Shown: in pieces, positions 11,219 to 22,140 of the stretch
How positions within the stretch are numbered: the first letter of the stretch is position 1
Layout: the number at the start of each line of letters is the position of its first letter
From: Cherax quadricarinatus
Taxonomy: Eukaryota; Arthropoda; Malacostraca; Decapoda; Parastacidae
NCBI RefSeq assembly: GCF_038502225.1
Contig: NC_091293.1
Coordinates: 822,727 to 886,726, forward strand
Length of the DNA: 64,000 nt
Reading direction: 5' to 3'
Notes under the pieces: model-generated
Seen by the model: the letters and a program-made list of their open reading frames with translations, nothing else
What the model was told of the DNA's origin: nothing
Database searches by the model: none
Made by a program: the position numbers and the translations under genes

Positions 11219-11554
11219 ATGTGGTCTGGTGCAATTCGATTCCTCCTCCAGGAAGATCTTATTCTGACTGTGAAGCCACCAGCACCCATTAGTGATTTTG
11301 TAATGAGCCAGGAATTACTGTATCGAACAGCCAAGTTGAGTACTCCAAGCAGAAGAGCATACCAGCTAGTAATTCCACAGTCACTAGTGAATGTAGCTGT
11401 ATCTTTTGTAGATACTCATTCAGATCGCCCTCAGTCAAGGCATGTGTTAGCCATTGCAGAAGAATTCGATCCACCCAAAGATGATAACCATTCTGCATAT
11501 GTAAATCTTACCCTCGCAGAGTTGGGTTTAAATGTACATAGTCTGTATAATTAG
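11219..11554 (+). pseudogene. possible LTR-retrotransposon integrase relic
   Basis: A 111-codon frame without an ATG context. The stretch LLYRTAKLSTPSRRAYQLVI followed by PQSLVNVAV resembles the lead-in to the HHCC zinc-binding domain of Ty3/gypsy integrases (LLYR..., QLVIP.SL). The following histidines and cysteines are not in the expected positions. No flanking reverse transcriptase is present. This is a weak call and could be coincidental. Confidence 0.3.
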
Positions 11555-11661
11555 ATGTCCAAGATGAATGAAGTTCTCAACTGTGTGTTTTGTTATCAGC
11601 TGATCAGTCTTCAAAAAAAAAATTTTTTTTTTTCGTGTTCACGTTCCCTCCAAATTCTGAG

Positions 11662-11945
11662 AATTTAACATTAATGATCTGTTTATCTGGAGTTTATCTG
11701 GAGAGAGTTCTGGGGGTCAACGCCCCCGCGGCCCGGTCTGTGACCAGGCCTCCTTAGGTCAGTGTCCCAGGATGCGACCCACACCAGTCGACTAACACCC
11801 AGGTACCCATTTTACTGATGGGGAACATAGACAACAGGTGGAAAGAAACACGTCCAATGTTTCTACTCTGGCTGGGAATCGAACCCAGGCCCTCACCGTG
11901 TGAAGCGAGAGCGTTAACCACCAGAGCCCCTCTGTGTGCCCTCTG
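11662..11945 (-). repeat. tRNA-derived SINE
   Basis: On the minus strand the head has a tRNA-like internal promoter: GGTGGTTAACGCTCTCG in the A-box position and a perfect B box GGTTCGATTCC (plus 11875-11885). The body that follows (cagtaaaatgggtacctggg, tgggacactgacct) recurs in truncated form at 51290-51552. RNA polymerase III transcription and LINE-driven retroposition are expected for this class. Confidence 0.75.
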
Positions 11946-12409
11946 TGTGCACCAGATTTGTCTTTGCTGTTAATTACTTTCACCTTGTATATGTATATTT
12001 ATTCTTCCTCGGAATCCGTAGAGTGCATGAATACAGATCGATTGATCAGTTCCATCCTATATTATACAGTGGTCCCTCAATAATCGTCCATAATCCGTTC
12101 CTGGAAGTGGGACTGTTATCGAAATGGACGATTTTCGAATAAATTTTCCCCATAAGAAATAATGTAAATCCAATTAATTCGTTCCAGACACCCAGAAGTA
12201 TCAACAACAATTTTTTTTTTTTACCTAAAAGATAGATTTACATGCACAAAAGAATGAACATTCAACATGACTGTTACCTTTATTGAAGGCTGTTGTTGAT
12301 GAATGGAAGACAGGGAGGAGGAGAGAGGGAAGAGAGGTTATTTGGAAGGGGAATCCCCCTCCATAAGGACTCTAGGGCACTAATAAAATGTATAAATGAA
12401 CATTGGTAA

Positions 12410-13412
12410 TAGGGGTAGTTGATTAGTGGAACGGTCTGCCTAGTAGGGTGATCGAAGCTAAAACATTGGGTAGTTTCAAATTTAGGTTGAATAAATACAC
12501 GAGTGAAAGGGGTTGGATTTGAGTCGGACTTGCACCTGAGTTTATTGCTTGGGTAGCATTTGTTCTGTTAGTGGGTTGGATTTGTGAAGGACCGGCCTAG
12601 TATGGGCCAACAGGCTTATTGCAATGTTCCTCCTTTCCAATGTTCTAAAAGCTATGGCTTGGGTAATTTCAAATTTAGGTTGGATAAATACACGAGTGAA
12701 AGGGGTTGGATTTGAGTCGGACTTGCACCTGAGTTTATTGCTTGGGTAGCATTTGTTCTGTTAGTGGGTTGGATTTGTGAAGGACCGGCCTAGTATGGCC
12801 CAGCAGGCCTGTTCCAGTGTTCCTACTTTCTTAAGTTCTTATTTAACATCACACTTACCAGTAGGGTGATCGAGGCTAGGACCTTGGGTAGCTTTAAGAA
12901 GAGATTGGACAAATATATGAGTTGGAGGAGCCGAGTTTGATTTGTGTCACTGGGTACGAGAGTAAATTCTTGGGTAGCTTTGGGTAGAGGTCATTTTGAT
13001 AAGGACCTGCCTTGTATGGGCCAGTAGACCTGCAGTGTTCTTCCATTGTTATGTTCTTATTGGCTATTTGTTTGTGAGGGAGGGATGGCAAGTTTATTGC
13101 TGGAGAATATGACACTAATATCAACTCTTTGGCTTATTTATCTATCACAATTCAACTAATATGACATAAACAATATTAATAACATAGAAACATGTAATAT
13201 ACTCTAGAATGAATAAAATAAGTCATTACGTATGTCACGAGAGGTGTTGTGTTGTTGGGTATAGATAGAGTTATCAAAGCTTATTTCTTGGGTAACATTG
13301 AGGACTGGGTTGGGAAAATGTTTCGTTAGTGGGATGAATTGTAAAAGACCTGCCGAGCATGGGCCAACAGGCCTGCTGCAGTGATCCTCCTTTATGTTCT
13401 TATGTTCATCAA
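12410..13412 (+). repeat. serial LINE A 3' ends
   Basis: At least four 5'-truncated 3' ends of CR1-like LINE A lie in the same plus orientation (about 12419-12649, 12650-12840, 12850-13065 and 13250-13412). Each contains the pattern (tagtatgggcca)(acaggcctg)...gttcctcctttc...ttctta. The first two are nearly identical for over 150 bp, suggesting tandem duplication. The third and fourth are more divergent, pointing to repeated insertion into the same element. Confidence 0.7.
13095..13235. repeat. unclassified repeat, also at 50855-51000
   Basis: The stretch around atatcaac..gcttattt.tctatcacaatt and ctagaatgaata recurs at 50855-51000 in the same orientation. I cannot assign it to a family. Confidence 0.45.
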
Positions 13413-13449
13413 CCACTATCACAACTGCTTCCACTCTACCACCACCATC

Positions 13450-13537
13450 TTTGTATTTTTCTACAAACTTTTTCATAAATTATGTTTCTCACATTCTTTA
13501 CCAAAGGGGTGGCACTAGAAGCTTTATTTGGAGCCAT
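13450..13537 (-). pseudogene. Tigger transposase N-terminal relic (T4)
   Basis: Reading minus from the ATG at 13537 gives MAPNKASSATP and then a basic run, which aligns with the first 30 residues of the T1 transposase (MGPKKASSS). The frame is then lost in LINE sequence. Confidence 0.6.
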
Positions 13538-13949
13538 GGTAGCGGAATATTATGAAATATTTCGTAGGAGCATGTGAGGGGACCGTCACTCGCTGGTAAA
13601 CAATGGCACACTGGCTGGGAAGGCAGGCCCAGGCGGCTCAGAGCGTGAGTACCCGTCCCGAACAAAGGACGATTAGCGAGTTAACGGACCATTTGCGAGC
13701 CAATATTTAGACGAAAAAACAGGACTATTTCTGAAATGGACGACTTTCAGGCCGGACGATTATTGAGGGACCACTGTACCATGATTTGTTCTTATAATTG
13801 TAATGCATTATGTTAAAACTCATTACGTTAAAATCCATTATGTTAACATCCATTATGATACCATCCATTAGTTCTAAGTTACATATGTCTTTGTTATTGT
13901 ATAGAATCAGCCCAGAGCCACCTGCCTGTTCAGCCTGTAGTGTAGTATT

Positions 13950-14790
13950 GTATTTATTTATTTATTTATTTATAAATTTTAGCATACATACAGAGGTACA
14001 AAAAAATACAGATAAGAGCATCATGCCAAAGCCACTTATACTATGCATAGCATTACGGGCTGGCTTAAAATTAACTTAAGATTAACTAAGCAATGATGAA
14101 ATCAGTGATAAGACATTATTGTAAACAGATAACTATAAAATACAAATGAGTATTACAAAGACAGGTCCTATGGTTGCATGCATTGCTGTTCATTCAGGTA
14201 GTGTATTTAAAAAAAATAACAAAGTTAGGTTTAACATTTGTGTGATACAATTGTGAGTAACATTTAGGATATACAATTTATATGGTTCAGTTATTCAGTA
14301 TTTATTTGGTTTTGAGTAAGTGAACTTTGAGAAGAGACTTGAATTTATAAACAGATAGTGTTTCTTTTATATTTACAGGTAATGAATTCCAGATTTTAGG
14401 GCCTTTTATGTGCATTGAGTTTTTGCATAGCGTGAGATGGACACGAGGAACATCAAAGAGTGATCTGTGCCTTGTATTATGGTCATGTGTTCTGTTGACG
14501 TTGGCAAGGAGATGTTTGAGGGGAGGGTTAATATCAGAGTTAAGTGTTCTATGTATGTAATAAGTGCAATAATAAGTATGGATGTTTTGTATGGTGAGTA
14601 GGTTGAGTGTTTTGAATATTGGTGGAGTGTGCTGCCTGTAGTGAGAATTTGTTATTCTAACTGCAGCCTTTTGTTGGGTAATTAGTGGTCTGAGATGGTT
14701 AGTTGTTGTTGAGCCCCATGCACAAATTCCATAGGTGAGATAGGGGTAAATAAGAGACGACATACGTAACATGACCGAGCTGTCAGCATA
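13950..14790 (-). mobile_element. Jockey-type LINE B, 5'-truncated 3' end
   Basis: Minus-strand LINE fragment ending in a (TAAA)n tail at 13950-13975. It includes a 3' UTR and the last 156 codons of ORF2. Other pieces of the same or a related LINE lie at 16100-16644 and 18470-18805, but the RT core is missing, so these may be one badly deleted copy or several. Confidence 0.7.
14302..14772 (-). pseudogene. LINE B reverse transcriptase C-terminus
   Basis: 156 codons. YPYLTYGICAWG followed by an ITQQKAAVRIT motif is the post-RT region of Jockey/CR1-group LINEs, and the C-terminus has the GPKIWNSLP motif. The palm with the catalytic aspartates is absent. Confidence 0.75.
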
Positions 14791-15062
14791 GTTGCTGATT
14801 CCTTACATGTGTTGTATAGCTTATCTGAGTATCATAGTACCATCCATATGTTTTATATATATGATACCTTATTAGGCCTAGTGACTGTATGACGTCACGG
14901 GATGCTGCATGAGTGAGTGGAAGGCGCTACCTTGCTCTCAGTCCACGCATAGGTCTACCAGGCAACACACGGCAGGTTGGGCTCCCCTTTCTCACATTCT
15001 GCAATATATTGTTACCACCCAACAAGTGTGTATATCTTCAACCCTCATTATCTCCTTTCGAC
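14791..15062. other. unassigned, possibly LTR-derived
   Basis: No gene is supportable. The stretch joins the end of LINE B to the truncated left border of P3. GC content rises locally and it contains a tgacgtca-type octamer at 14891-14898, but no paired repeat was found to prove an LTR. Confidence 0.3.
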
Positions 15063-15121
15063 ACACCATGTAAAAAAAAAAATCCTGCAGCACGCAGTGC
15101 ATAATGAAAAAAAAACTCCAA

Positions 15122-15123
<2 letters not shown>

Positions 15124-15192
<69 letters not shown>
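15124..15192. repeat. poly-T tract, 69 bp
   Basis: Uninterrupted T run inside P3. In P1 the homologous position (about 9163-9172) has about 10 T. Such lengths are prone to assembly and basecalling error. Confidence 0.9.
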
Positions 15193-15195
<3 letters not shown>

Positions 15196-15971
15196 AAAAC
15201 GCCGACACTGTGGTCTATTTTCGTATAGTATTTATGGTTGTATTCTTGTTTTGTTGGTCTCCTTTGATAGAATGGAAAACATATTATAGATATGGAGGTG
15301 ATTTTGATTGGTTTTACTACGAAAAGAACCTTGAAATGGAGCTCAAAGTAGGGGAAATGTTTGATTTTTGGCGATGTTCAAAAGTAAACGAATGATGTCA
15401 TTGTCCAATAAATGTCCAACTAGCCATTCTAATATGCAGTCATGAATGGGTTGACATTATTTATACAATTATTACAATATTGCAGTAGTCTGCATAACAG
15501 TAAATCTTCTATTTTTTTGTTTGAATAAAAATTCACAATAGAAAGCAAGAGTTATGTCAGAGGGGCCTGGAGACGTAACTGATGAACAAAGAAAATGTTA
15601 TTTTAGAGCCAAGAATGTCTGCATTGTTCATTCTGGACCCTATTTTGAAATTGTCATATTTTTTAATTTGTGTGAAATTGGCCAAATTGGCAATTTCTGA
15701 TCACGTTATTGGGTAGTTGAAATCAGTAAATGCGCAGTTTCTTGTACTCAATCGATAGAACAAATGGAGTTCTAAAGAAATAGTTATGAGTTTGGGCGAC
15801 TGGAACAATGCAATGGAATTAGCAGAAAATAGGGCTCAGTGGGTGAAATCGCCTCTTCGTTAATATTGCTGAGGTCGTTAACTTTGCGGAAGCGTAATTC
15901 CATAAGTTTTCCATCAAATTTCGTACTTTTGGTGTCATTAACATCGGGAAAATATTTTCTACCATTTCATA

Positions 15972-15973
<2 letters not shown>

Positions 15974-16045
<72 letters not shown>
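15974..16045. repeat. poly-T tract, 72 bp
   Basis: Second uninterrupted T run in P3, at a position that in P1 is a short T/G-rich segment (about 9958-9976). Confidence 0.9.
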
Positions 16046-16047
<2 letters not shown>

Positions 16048-16099
16048 GCAACACCAGGAGACACCTCGGGATTTGGGGTTGTGACAGTCAAGGGATTAA

Positions 16100-16644
16100 G
16101 GGTGCTGATGATGAGCGAGACCTCTGTTGGGTTGGTTGGAGCTAGGAATAGTGTATGCAGGTAGGTGCCTGTGAGGTAGCCTGATGGACGGGTGTTTGAG
16201 CTTGGGATTTTGCTTGCTTGATTCTTTCCTATGGTGGAGAAGAAAACATTGAGGGTGTTTGCTGTTTCAGTTGTTGGGAGTAGGGGTTCATCTGATTTTG
16301 TTAATTTGATTTTGTTTTTGGATATCCGTTTAGTTCCTAGAATTTCAGATAGGGTTTTCCAGGTCTTTTTTTATATCACATTTGATGTTTTGTAATCTGT
16401 TTTCATAATACATTTTTTTAGACCTTCTTATCAGGCTGGTAAGGGCTGACGAGTAACGTTTAGACTGGTCTCTAGTTATTTGACCCATTCTGTATTGTTT
16501 TTCATTTTGGCGCTTTGTGTTAATGGATTTGAGGATGGTGGGTTTTAGCCAGGGACTATTTAGTCTCTTTCTGTGAGCTGTTTAGTTTTTTTAGGGGAAT
16601 GCTTGTTATAGAGGTAGTGGGCTCTTTTTATAAAATTATTAATG
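16100..16644 (-). pseudogene. LINE B ORF2, EN-RT linker
   Basis: Translating the minus strand shows SPWLKPTILKSINTKRQNEK followed by a basic helix and a segment ending TANTLNVFFSTIGK, the usual linker between endonuclease and RT in Jockey/CR1-group LINEs. Frame breaks are present. It abuts the P3 right end on one side and element M on the other. Confidence 0.6.
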
Positions 16645-16986
16645 CAATAGGGTCCCGCTTTACGGAGTTTCGCTTTACGGCATTCCGCTAATATGGTCAT
16701 TTCAAATTATGACCAAAACTCGATATACGGCTCCCCCCACCTGACTTTGTAATACAGTTATCATGCCCCACCCGGTTTGTTTACATTCTCAGTGAGATCT
16801 GTAAGCACAAAGTCTCTCCATTTTGTCTGGAAACTCCAAAATTTCAAGTGTTTTTAAAAGTTATTTCATGTTTTATATATACTCTGATAATTATACTTAT
16901 GTATACCTGTACCTAAATAAACTTACACACTGTTCTGGCAGGCAGGTACACATTAAAATCAGTAAAAGTGTCTTATGTCTCCAGAC

Positions 16987-17407
16987 GTCATATTAGTAAT
17001 GATAATAATAATCATCGAGTCTCATTTAAATGTCGTATATTACGTTAATATACACATTTTCATTAATCCATCTATGATATTTTTTCAAAATTACATAATA
17101 AACATGATGCATAACATGATGATAAACACACCCCACAGTAGAATAAATAAACATAAATGTGAGATGTGGTAGCAGATGACTTGCACAAGTGACGCCATAT
17201 TAGAAATAATAATAATAATCACCGAGTCTCATTAAATGTTGTATATTACGTTAATATACACATTTTCATTAATCCGTCCATGATATTTTTTTCAAAATTA
17301 TATAATAAACACGATACTTAACATAAAAAGATGATAAATACACCCCGCAATAGAATAAATAAACATAAATATGAGATGTAGTAGCCAAATAACTTGTACA
17401 AGTGACG
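16987..17407. repeat. two-copy tandem duplication (about 205-215 bp)
   Basis: 16987-17191 and 17192-17407 align over nearly their full length, sharing blocks such as gtatattacgttaatataca and cattttcattaatcc. They differ by several substitutions and short indels, so the duplication is not very recent. Confidence 0.8.
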
Positions 17408-17840
17408 GCAAGAATAACATTTTCTCTAATCTAACATAAGAGAAAATGTGTTAATGGGGGTAACTGTAGAAAATTATTCCTTTCGTATGTATGTAAGTTT
17501 ATTCAGGTATACACAAATACAGTTACATAGATTATCATACATAACATCTGTGTAGAGAACCCAGGATAACCCAAAAAAGTCAGAGTGACTTATTTCAATT
17601 GCCTTCACTCAGAGCATCATTTCTTCTCAAAATGATGTTACATGAGAATGGGAGTATTCTTCTTAATTTATTCTACCGTATCAATGTAGAGACAACTTGT
17701 ACACAAACCAGACGTGTACACTTTTTTTGTTTACAAAACTTACGTTCACCTGGTTTGTTTACATAACTCGGTGCCTGTCCCTTCTCATGCACTTATTCTT
17801 TCTCTCTTTCATTTATTCGTTTTATCTGATTCGCTTACTC

Positions 17841-18243
17841 CTGACCCTACATTAAGACTACAAATATTTTAAGGCAAGTAATGAGTGAACTGTATATACA
17901 TTTTATCGCTCTGGGATGCTTAAATATCATAGAATAGTATGTGTGGGTGGGTTGGCCTGGTATGGTAGCCCGGCTGACTATCATACATACCATACTTGAT
18001 TTCTTATAATAAATACTACTCATCTCACCCTAGATTAAGACTACAAATATTTTAAGGTAAGTAATGAGTAAACTGTATATGCATTTTATCGCTCTAGGAT
18101 GCTTAAATGTAATAGAATATTATGTGGCCTGGTATGATAGCCTGGCTGACTACCATGCATACCACACTTGATTTCTTTCAATAAATACTGCTTGTCTCAC
18201 CCTAGATTAAGACTAAATATTTGAAGGTAAGTAATGAGTGCAC
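17841..18243. repeat. tandem repeat, 2.3 copies of about 175 bp
   Basis: Units begin at 17841, 18024 and 18196 (third unit partial) with the pattern ctcaccctagattaagac. Each contains gtaagtaatgagt and attttatcgctct. It lies inside element M. Confidence 0.8.
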
Positions 18244-18469
18244 TATGTGTGTATTGTACTTTTTTATTTTTGTTGATGCCTGGTTCTATTGCTAACTTAA
18301 TATATGTTAGTGTACACCTGTTATCTAGTGTTTGTATGCATTTATAAGTGGAAAAAAGGATGTTCCACTTCACGGCGGGTTCTGCTTTACGGCTGTAGCC
18401 TGGAACCTAACCTGCCGTATAAGTGGGGCCCTACTGTACATTCATTAGTGTATGTTTATGTTTCAAGCT

Positions 18470-18805
18470 CATGCTAATCAACATTATTCATAGCTGCTAT
18501 AAAGTTATTTACAGCTGTTTCATTATGCAGTCTGAAGGTAACTTTAGTAGTGTCTTGGGGCAGTTACCTAGGTTGGTTATGAGAAAGGTAGGGTAGTGGT
18601 CTGTGGTGTTGTCTGTGATTATGCCTGCTTAGGGGATATGGTGTTAGTCCAGATGTGGTCCAATAGAGATACTATTCTGGGAGATTCTTGTAGGTTTTGA
18701 TGTTGGTAGTAACAAGCAGTTGCTCATAGTGTTTGTGAATTCAGTTACTTCTGGGTCCTGGTCATGTAGTAGATTTATGTTGAAATCTCTCTTACTGATG
18801 AATCT
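18470..18805 (-). pseudogene. LINE B ORF2, endonuclease part
   Basis: Minus-strand translation gives DFNINLLHDQDPEVTEFTNT, the GDFN block of an APE-type LINE endonuclease, followed by the region around the DH..F motif. It is truncated at both ends and contains stops. Element M separates it from the linker part. Confidence 0.65.
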
Positions 18806-19147
18806 CCTGCCAGTGTAGCCAGAAGTTTTAAAACTTGCTCTCCATGGGTTGAAACCCACCCATTTCATGGTTTTTGAAAGTGGTCCAGAGGACCCTGGAC
18901 AGAGATTTTGAGGTATTTTTAGTTAAATGTGAGCAAATAAGGGTATTAATTTTATTTTTTTTACTTTGCAGGTTTGGTATGAATTAAACAGCACAAAATA
19001 GGGTGAAAGGAATTTCATCAGTAGGCATTGACCAAAATTAAGTAAAGATAAAGGCAGGAAGCTGAAACTTAACAAGGTAAACACCTTTAGAAATATTTAT
19101 ACCACTGAGTATATGTTTGGGGCAACAACAAAAAAAGTTTTTTTAAA

Positions 19148-19687
19148 ATGACCATGACAAGTATTCCTTTTGTTGGTCATTTATATCTTCCTTTCCTGTT
19201 GACTTCTCTAATAGTTGGCATGATAATCCTTATCTTATTTGAAAAAAGAAAATATAGAGAAAAGAACAGATTAGAACGGAAATATACCACAGGGGTTAAG
19301 CCTGTAAGTAACGGAGTGCATAGTGCTAGTGATGGAAAACTCGCAGTAGACGTTAGTCACAAAGCTGACATAGAAACTGTGAAATCTTTAGAGTCAGAAA
19401 ATAATCAGAATGCAATGGGTTTCAAGTGCTTATCTGCAAAACTTAAAGAACAGGGTAAAAGTATGAATAGTCAGGTTATCATCAATAAACCCAGCTTTCA
19501 AACTGAAGAAAATGCTCAAGAAAGTACATCGTGTGGTTCAAGCAGTGAGAATGATACTCCAAAACTGACGAGAAAGCTGTCTCATGCTCAGAAAAAACAC
19601 AGCTGTAGTAATGCCAAGACCTGCTCTAACAAGAAAACCTTCTCCAAAGTGATTATTGTGACAGATATTAATGAAGATCAAATTAAG
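19148..19687 (+). CDS. host gene exon 1: N-terminal membrane protein, unrecognised
   Basis: The ATG at 19148 opens 180 codons ending ATTAAG, followed by GTATAG, a usable splice donor. Residues 11-30 (LYLPFLLTSLIVGMIILILF) form a hydrophobic helix followed at once by KRKYREKNRLERK. By the positive-inside rule this suggests a single signal anchor with a cytosolic C-terminus. The middle (about 45-155) is polar, Ser/Asn/Lys-rich and looks disordered. The end, SKVIIVTDINEDQIK, looks like the first beta strand of a folded domain that continues in exons 2 and 3. Codon use and composition differ from the transposon frames around it. I do not recognise the family. A possible 5' UTR acceptor is tttgcag at 18966-18972. 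Confidence 0.7.
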
Positions 19688-19749
19688 GTATAGTTATAGA
19701 AGTAAATGAACTTATTAAAAGAGAAACTCAGTTTAACTGGCTGTGTGTA

Positions 19750-19940
19750 CTTACCTATTTGTGGTGTGTGTGTGTGTGTACGTGTGTGTGTGTGTGTGTA
19801 CGTGTGTGTGTGTGTACGTGTGTGTGTGTGTGTACGTGAGTGTGTGTACACGTGTGTACGTGTGTGTGTGTACACTTGTGTACGTGTGTGTGTGTGTACA
19901 CGTGTGTACGTGTGTGTGTGTGTATGTGTGTGTGTACGTA
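19750..19940. repeat. GT microsatellite with TACG interruptions
   Basis: (GT)n runs broken at fairly regular intervals by TACG or TACACG. It is adjacent to the 3' end of LINE C, where such a tail is expected, and only about 60 bp from the exon 1 donor. Confidence 0.9.
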
Positions 19941-19949
19941 CACTCACCT

Positions 19950-20388
19950 ATTTGTGAGTCATAGCTCCGGGCCCTGCCTCTTCACTGATTGCTACTGGGT
20001 CCTCTCTCTCCCTGCTCCATGAGCTTTATCATACCTCGTCTTAAAACTATGTATGGTTCCTGCCTCCACTACTTCACTTTCTAGGCTGTTCCACTGTCTG
20101 ACAACTCTGACTGAAGAAATACTTCCTAACATCCTTTTGACTCTTCTGAGTCTTCAACTTCCAATTGTGACCCCTTGTTTCTGTATCCCATCTCTGGAAC
20201 ATCCTGTCTTTGTCCACCTTGTCTATTCCATGCAGTATTATATATGTCGTTATCATGTCTCCCCTGACCCTCGTGTCCTCCAGTGTTGTCAGGCCAATTT
20301 CCCTTAACCTTTCTTCATAGGACAATCCCCTTAGCTCTGGGACTAGTCTTGTTGCAAACCTTTGCACTTTGTGTGTATGCGCGCATGC
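19950..20388 (-). pseudogene. LINE C 3' end, first copy
   Basis: Minus-strand frame with QRFATRLVPELRGLSYEERL, then LTTLEDTRVRGDMITTY and KDVRKYFFSQ. This is the C-terminal ORF2 region of a CR1/L2-group LINE distinct from LINE A. It is 5'-truncated, with the GT repeat at its 3' side. Confidence 0.75.
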
Positions 20389-20935
20389 AGCCACGCTGCT
20401 TCACTGGTCACTACTAGGTCCCCACACTCCCTGCTCCATGAGCTTTGTCGTACCTCTTCTTAAAGCAGTGTATAGATTCTGCCCCTGCTACATCACTTTC
20501 CCAAGTGTTCCACTTCCTGACAACTCTATGACTGAGGAAATACTTCCTAACATCCCTGTGGCTCTTCTGGGTTTTCAGCTTCTAAATGTCACCCTTTGTT
20601 GCTAAATGTGACCCTTTGTTGCTGTCCCATCTCTGAAACATTGTCTCTGTTCACCTTGTCAATTCCTCTCAGTATCTTATATGTCGTTATCATGTCCCCC
20701 CTATTCCTCCTGTCCTCCAGTGTCGTCAGGTTGATTTCCCTTAACCTCTCCTTGTAGGACATACCCCTAAGCCCCGGGACTAGTCTTGTTGCGAACCTTT
20801 GCAATACTCTAATTTCTTGACGTGCTTGACCAGGTGTGGGTTCCAAACTGGTGCTGCATACTCCAATATGAGCCTGACATACAGTGTACAGTGTCTTGAA
20901 TAATTCCTTACTGAGGTGTGTATGTGAGAGTGAGC
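20389..20935 (-). pseudogene. LINE C 3' end, second copy
   Basis: A second, longer copy of the same C-terminal region in the same orientation. It starts further upstream (PGQARQEIRVLQRFATRLVP) and diverges from the first by substitutions. Copies are head to tail, so either tandem duplication or two truncated insertions. Confidence 0.75.
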
Positions 20936-21009
20936 GAATGAATGAATGAATTTGTTTAAAACAAAATAACCGGCACATAGGAGAAATAAAATTATGACGA
21001 TGTGTGATT

Positions 21010-21110
21010 GACTAATTAATGGTCCAAGTCAGCGAAACTATCATAATTTTTTCTCCCATGTGTGAGTTATTTGTGTATTGTTCCAGTCGTAGTATTATGA
21101 CTTAATATTT
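21010..21110. repeat. decayed Penelope-type terminal sequence
   Basis: The stretch with atggtccaagtcagcgaaac and gagttatttgtgtattgttccagtc matches the right terminal repeat of the Penelope element (23718-23790) with many changes. No coding part accompanies it. Confidence 0.5.
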
Positions 21111-21224
21111 TCTTTTTATTTAAAAATTAGTGTTTTTAAACTTTCATTAGAAGAACTCTTGAAAGCAGTCACAGGTAGCATTACTGGAGGTGAATGAATT
21201 ACACTGAGCTGTGTATTATTCCAG

Positions 21225-21320
21225 GTTGGTTTAGAAGACTTTGAAGAGAAATTTAAGACTGGAGGTCTCACCTGCATCATTAAGTCTTCATTTAAAACAC
21301 ATGAGTCATTATTAGACACG
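21225..21320 (+). CDS. host gene exon 2
   Basis: 96 bp, 32 codons, between an acceptor (ttattccag, ending 21224) and a donor (gtaagt, from 21321), both good consensus. It joins exon 1 and exon 3 in phase 0. The peptide starts VGLEDFEEKFKTGG and continues with a beta-like TCIIKSS, giving a helix-strand alternation. No repeat family was recognised over these bases. The following intron reaches 49765 and is made of transposons. Confidence 0.7.
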
Positions 21321-22140
21321 GTAAGTTTTTGAAAGGGGGGGAGGACTGACAGAAAGACAGCCACATAGTGGGTGATTGCCTGTTTGTAGTTTTAAGAAGC
21401 AGAGCTATGTTTGTGGTATCCTGTTTTCTTCACTTCTTAGTTTGTACTTAACCCTTTCAGAGTCCAGAGGTCAAATTTCAAAGGGTGCACCAGTGTCCAA
21501 GAATTTTCAAGAAATAATTTTGTTATTTCTTATGAAATGGTAGAGAATCTTTTTCTGAAGGTAATAAAACAAAAAGTACAAAATTTGATGGAAAATTGAT
21601 GAAATTATGCTCTTGCTAATTTTGATGTGTCAACGATATTTACACATTGGCAATTTTGCGGACTTTGACTCCCATTTTAGGCCAATTACATTATTCCAGT
21701 CGACCAAATTCTTAGCTATTTCACTAGTATTACTTCTATCAATTGAGCACAAGAAATCGCCAAGTCAACTGTTTCAACTACAAAATAAAATGATCGGAAA
21801 TTGGTAATTTGGCCAATTTAATGCAAAGTTCAAAATACAGTGGAACCTCAAAAATCGAACTTAATCCGTTCCAGGAGTTAGTTCTAAATTCGAAAAGTCT
21901 GAAACTCGAAGCAATATTTCCCATAAGAAATAATGGAAATACAATTAATCCATTCCAGAAACCCAAAAATATTCACACAAAAAATACATTTTATAGAGAT
22001 TAATTACAGTTTTACATACAACAAATACTATAGTTTTTAATTATGTATAGTAATACATATAAAATAACATTTTTACTTGCCTTTATTGAAGATTAGTGAT
22101 GGCATCTGGAAGATAGGGAGGAGGAGAGAGGGAGTTGGGG

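Larger units (their letters stand above)
12067..13776. mobile_element. pogo-like element T4, non-autonomous
   Basis: Ends CAGTGGTCCCTCAATAATCG and its near-complement, with TA on both sides (12065-12066, 13777-13778). Short internal regions next to both ends match T1, including the first about 30 codons of a transposase (13450-13537). The rest of the gene is missing and the interior is occupied by LINE A 3' ends. Confidence 0.8.
15063..16099. mobile_element. piggyBac-type element P3, left end missing
   Basis: The interior matches P1 and P2 closely (for example tcctgcagcacgcagtgc, and tgtccaactagccattctaa), and the right end is GACAGTCAAGGG followed by TTAA (16096-16099). The left terminus with the palindromic cores is absent. 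Two very long T tracts lie inside. Confidence 0.75.
16645..18436. mobile_element. pogo-like element M with internal duplications
   Basis: Left end CAATAGGGTCCCGCTTTACGG, right end the complement of CAGTAGGGCCCCACTTATACGG, TA after the right end (18437-18438) and a TG, probably a mutated TA, before the left. No transposase is visible. The interior includes a LINE D-like 3' end (17485-17600) and two sets of tandem duplications. Half copies with the same terminus lie at 28921 and 54645. Confidence 0.65.

Noticed and set aside
15121..16084. Poly-Phe and poly-Lys open frames
   Set aside because: They are translations of the two poly-T tracts, not genes.
19678..20022. Several Cys/Val- or His/Thr-repeat frames on both strands
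   Set aside because: They are readings of the GT microsatellite.
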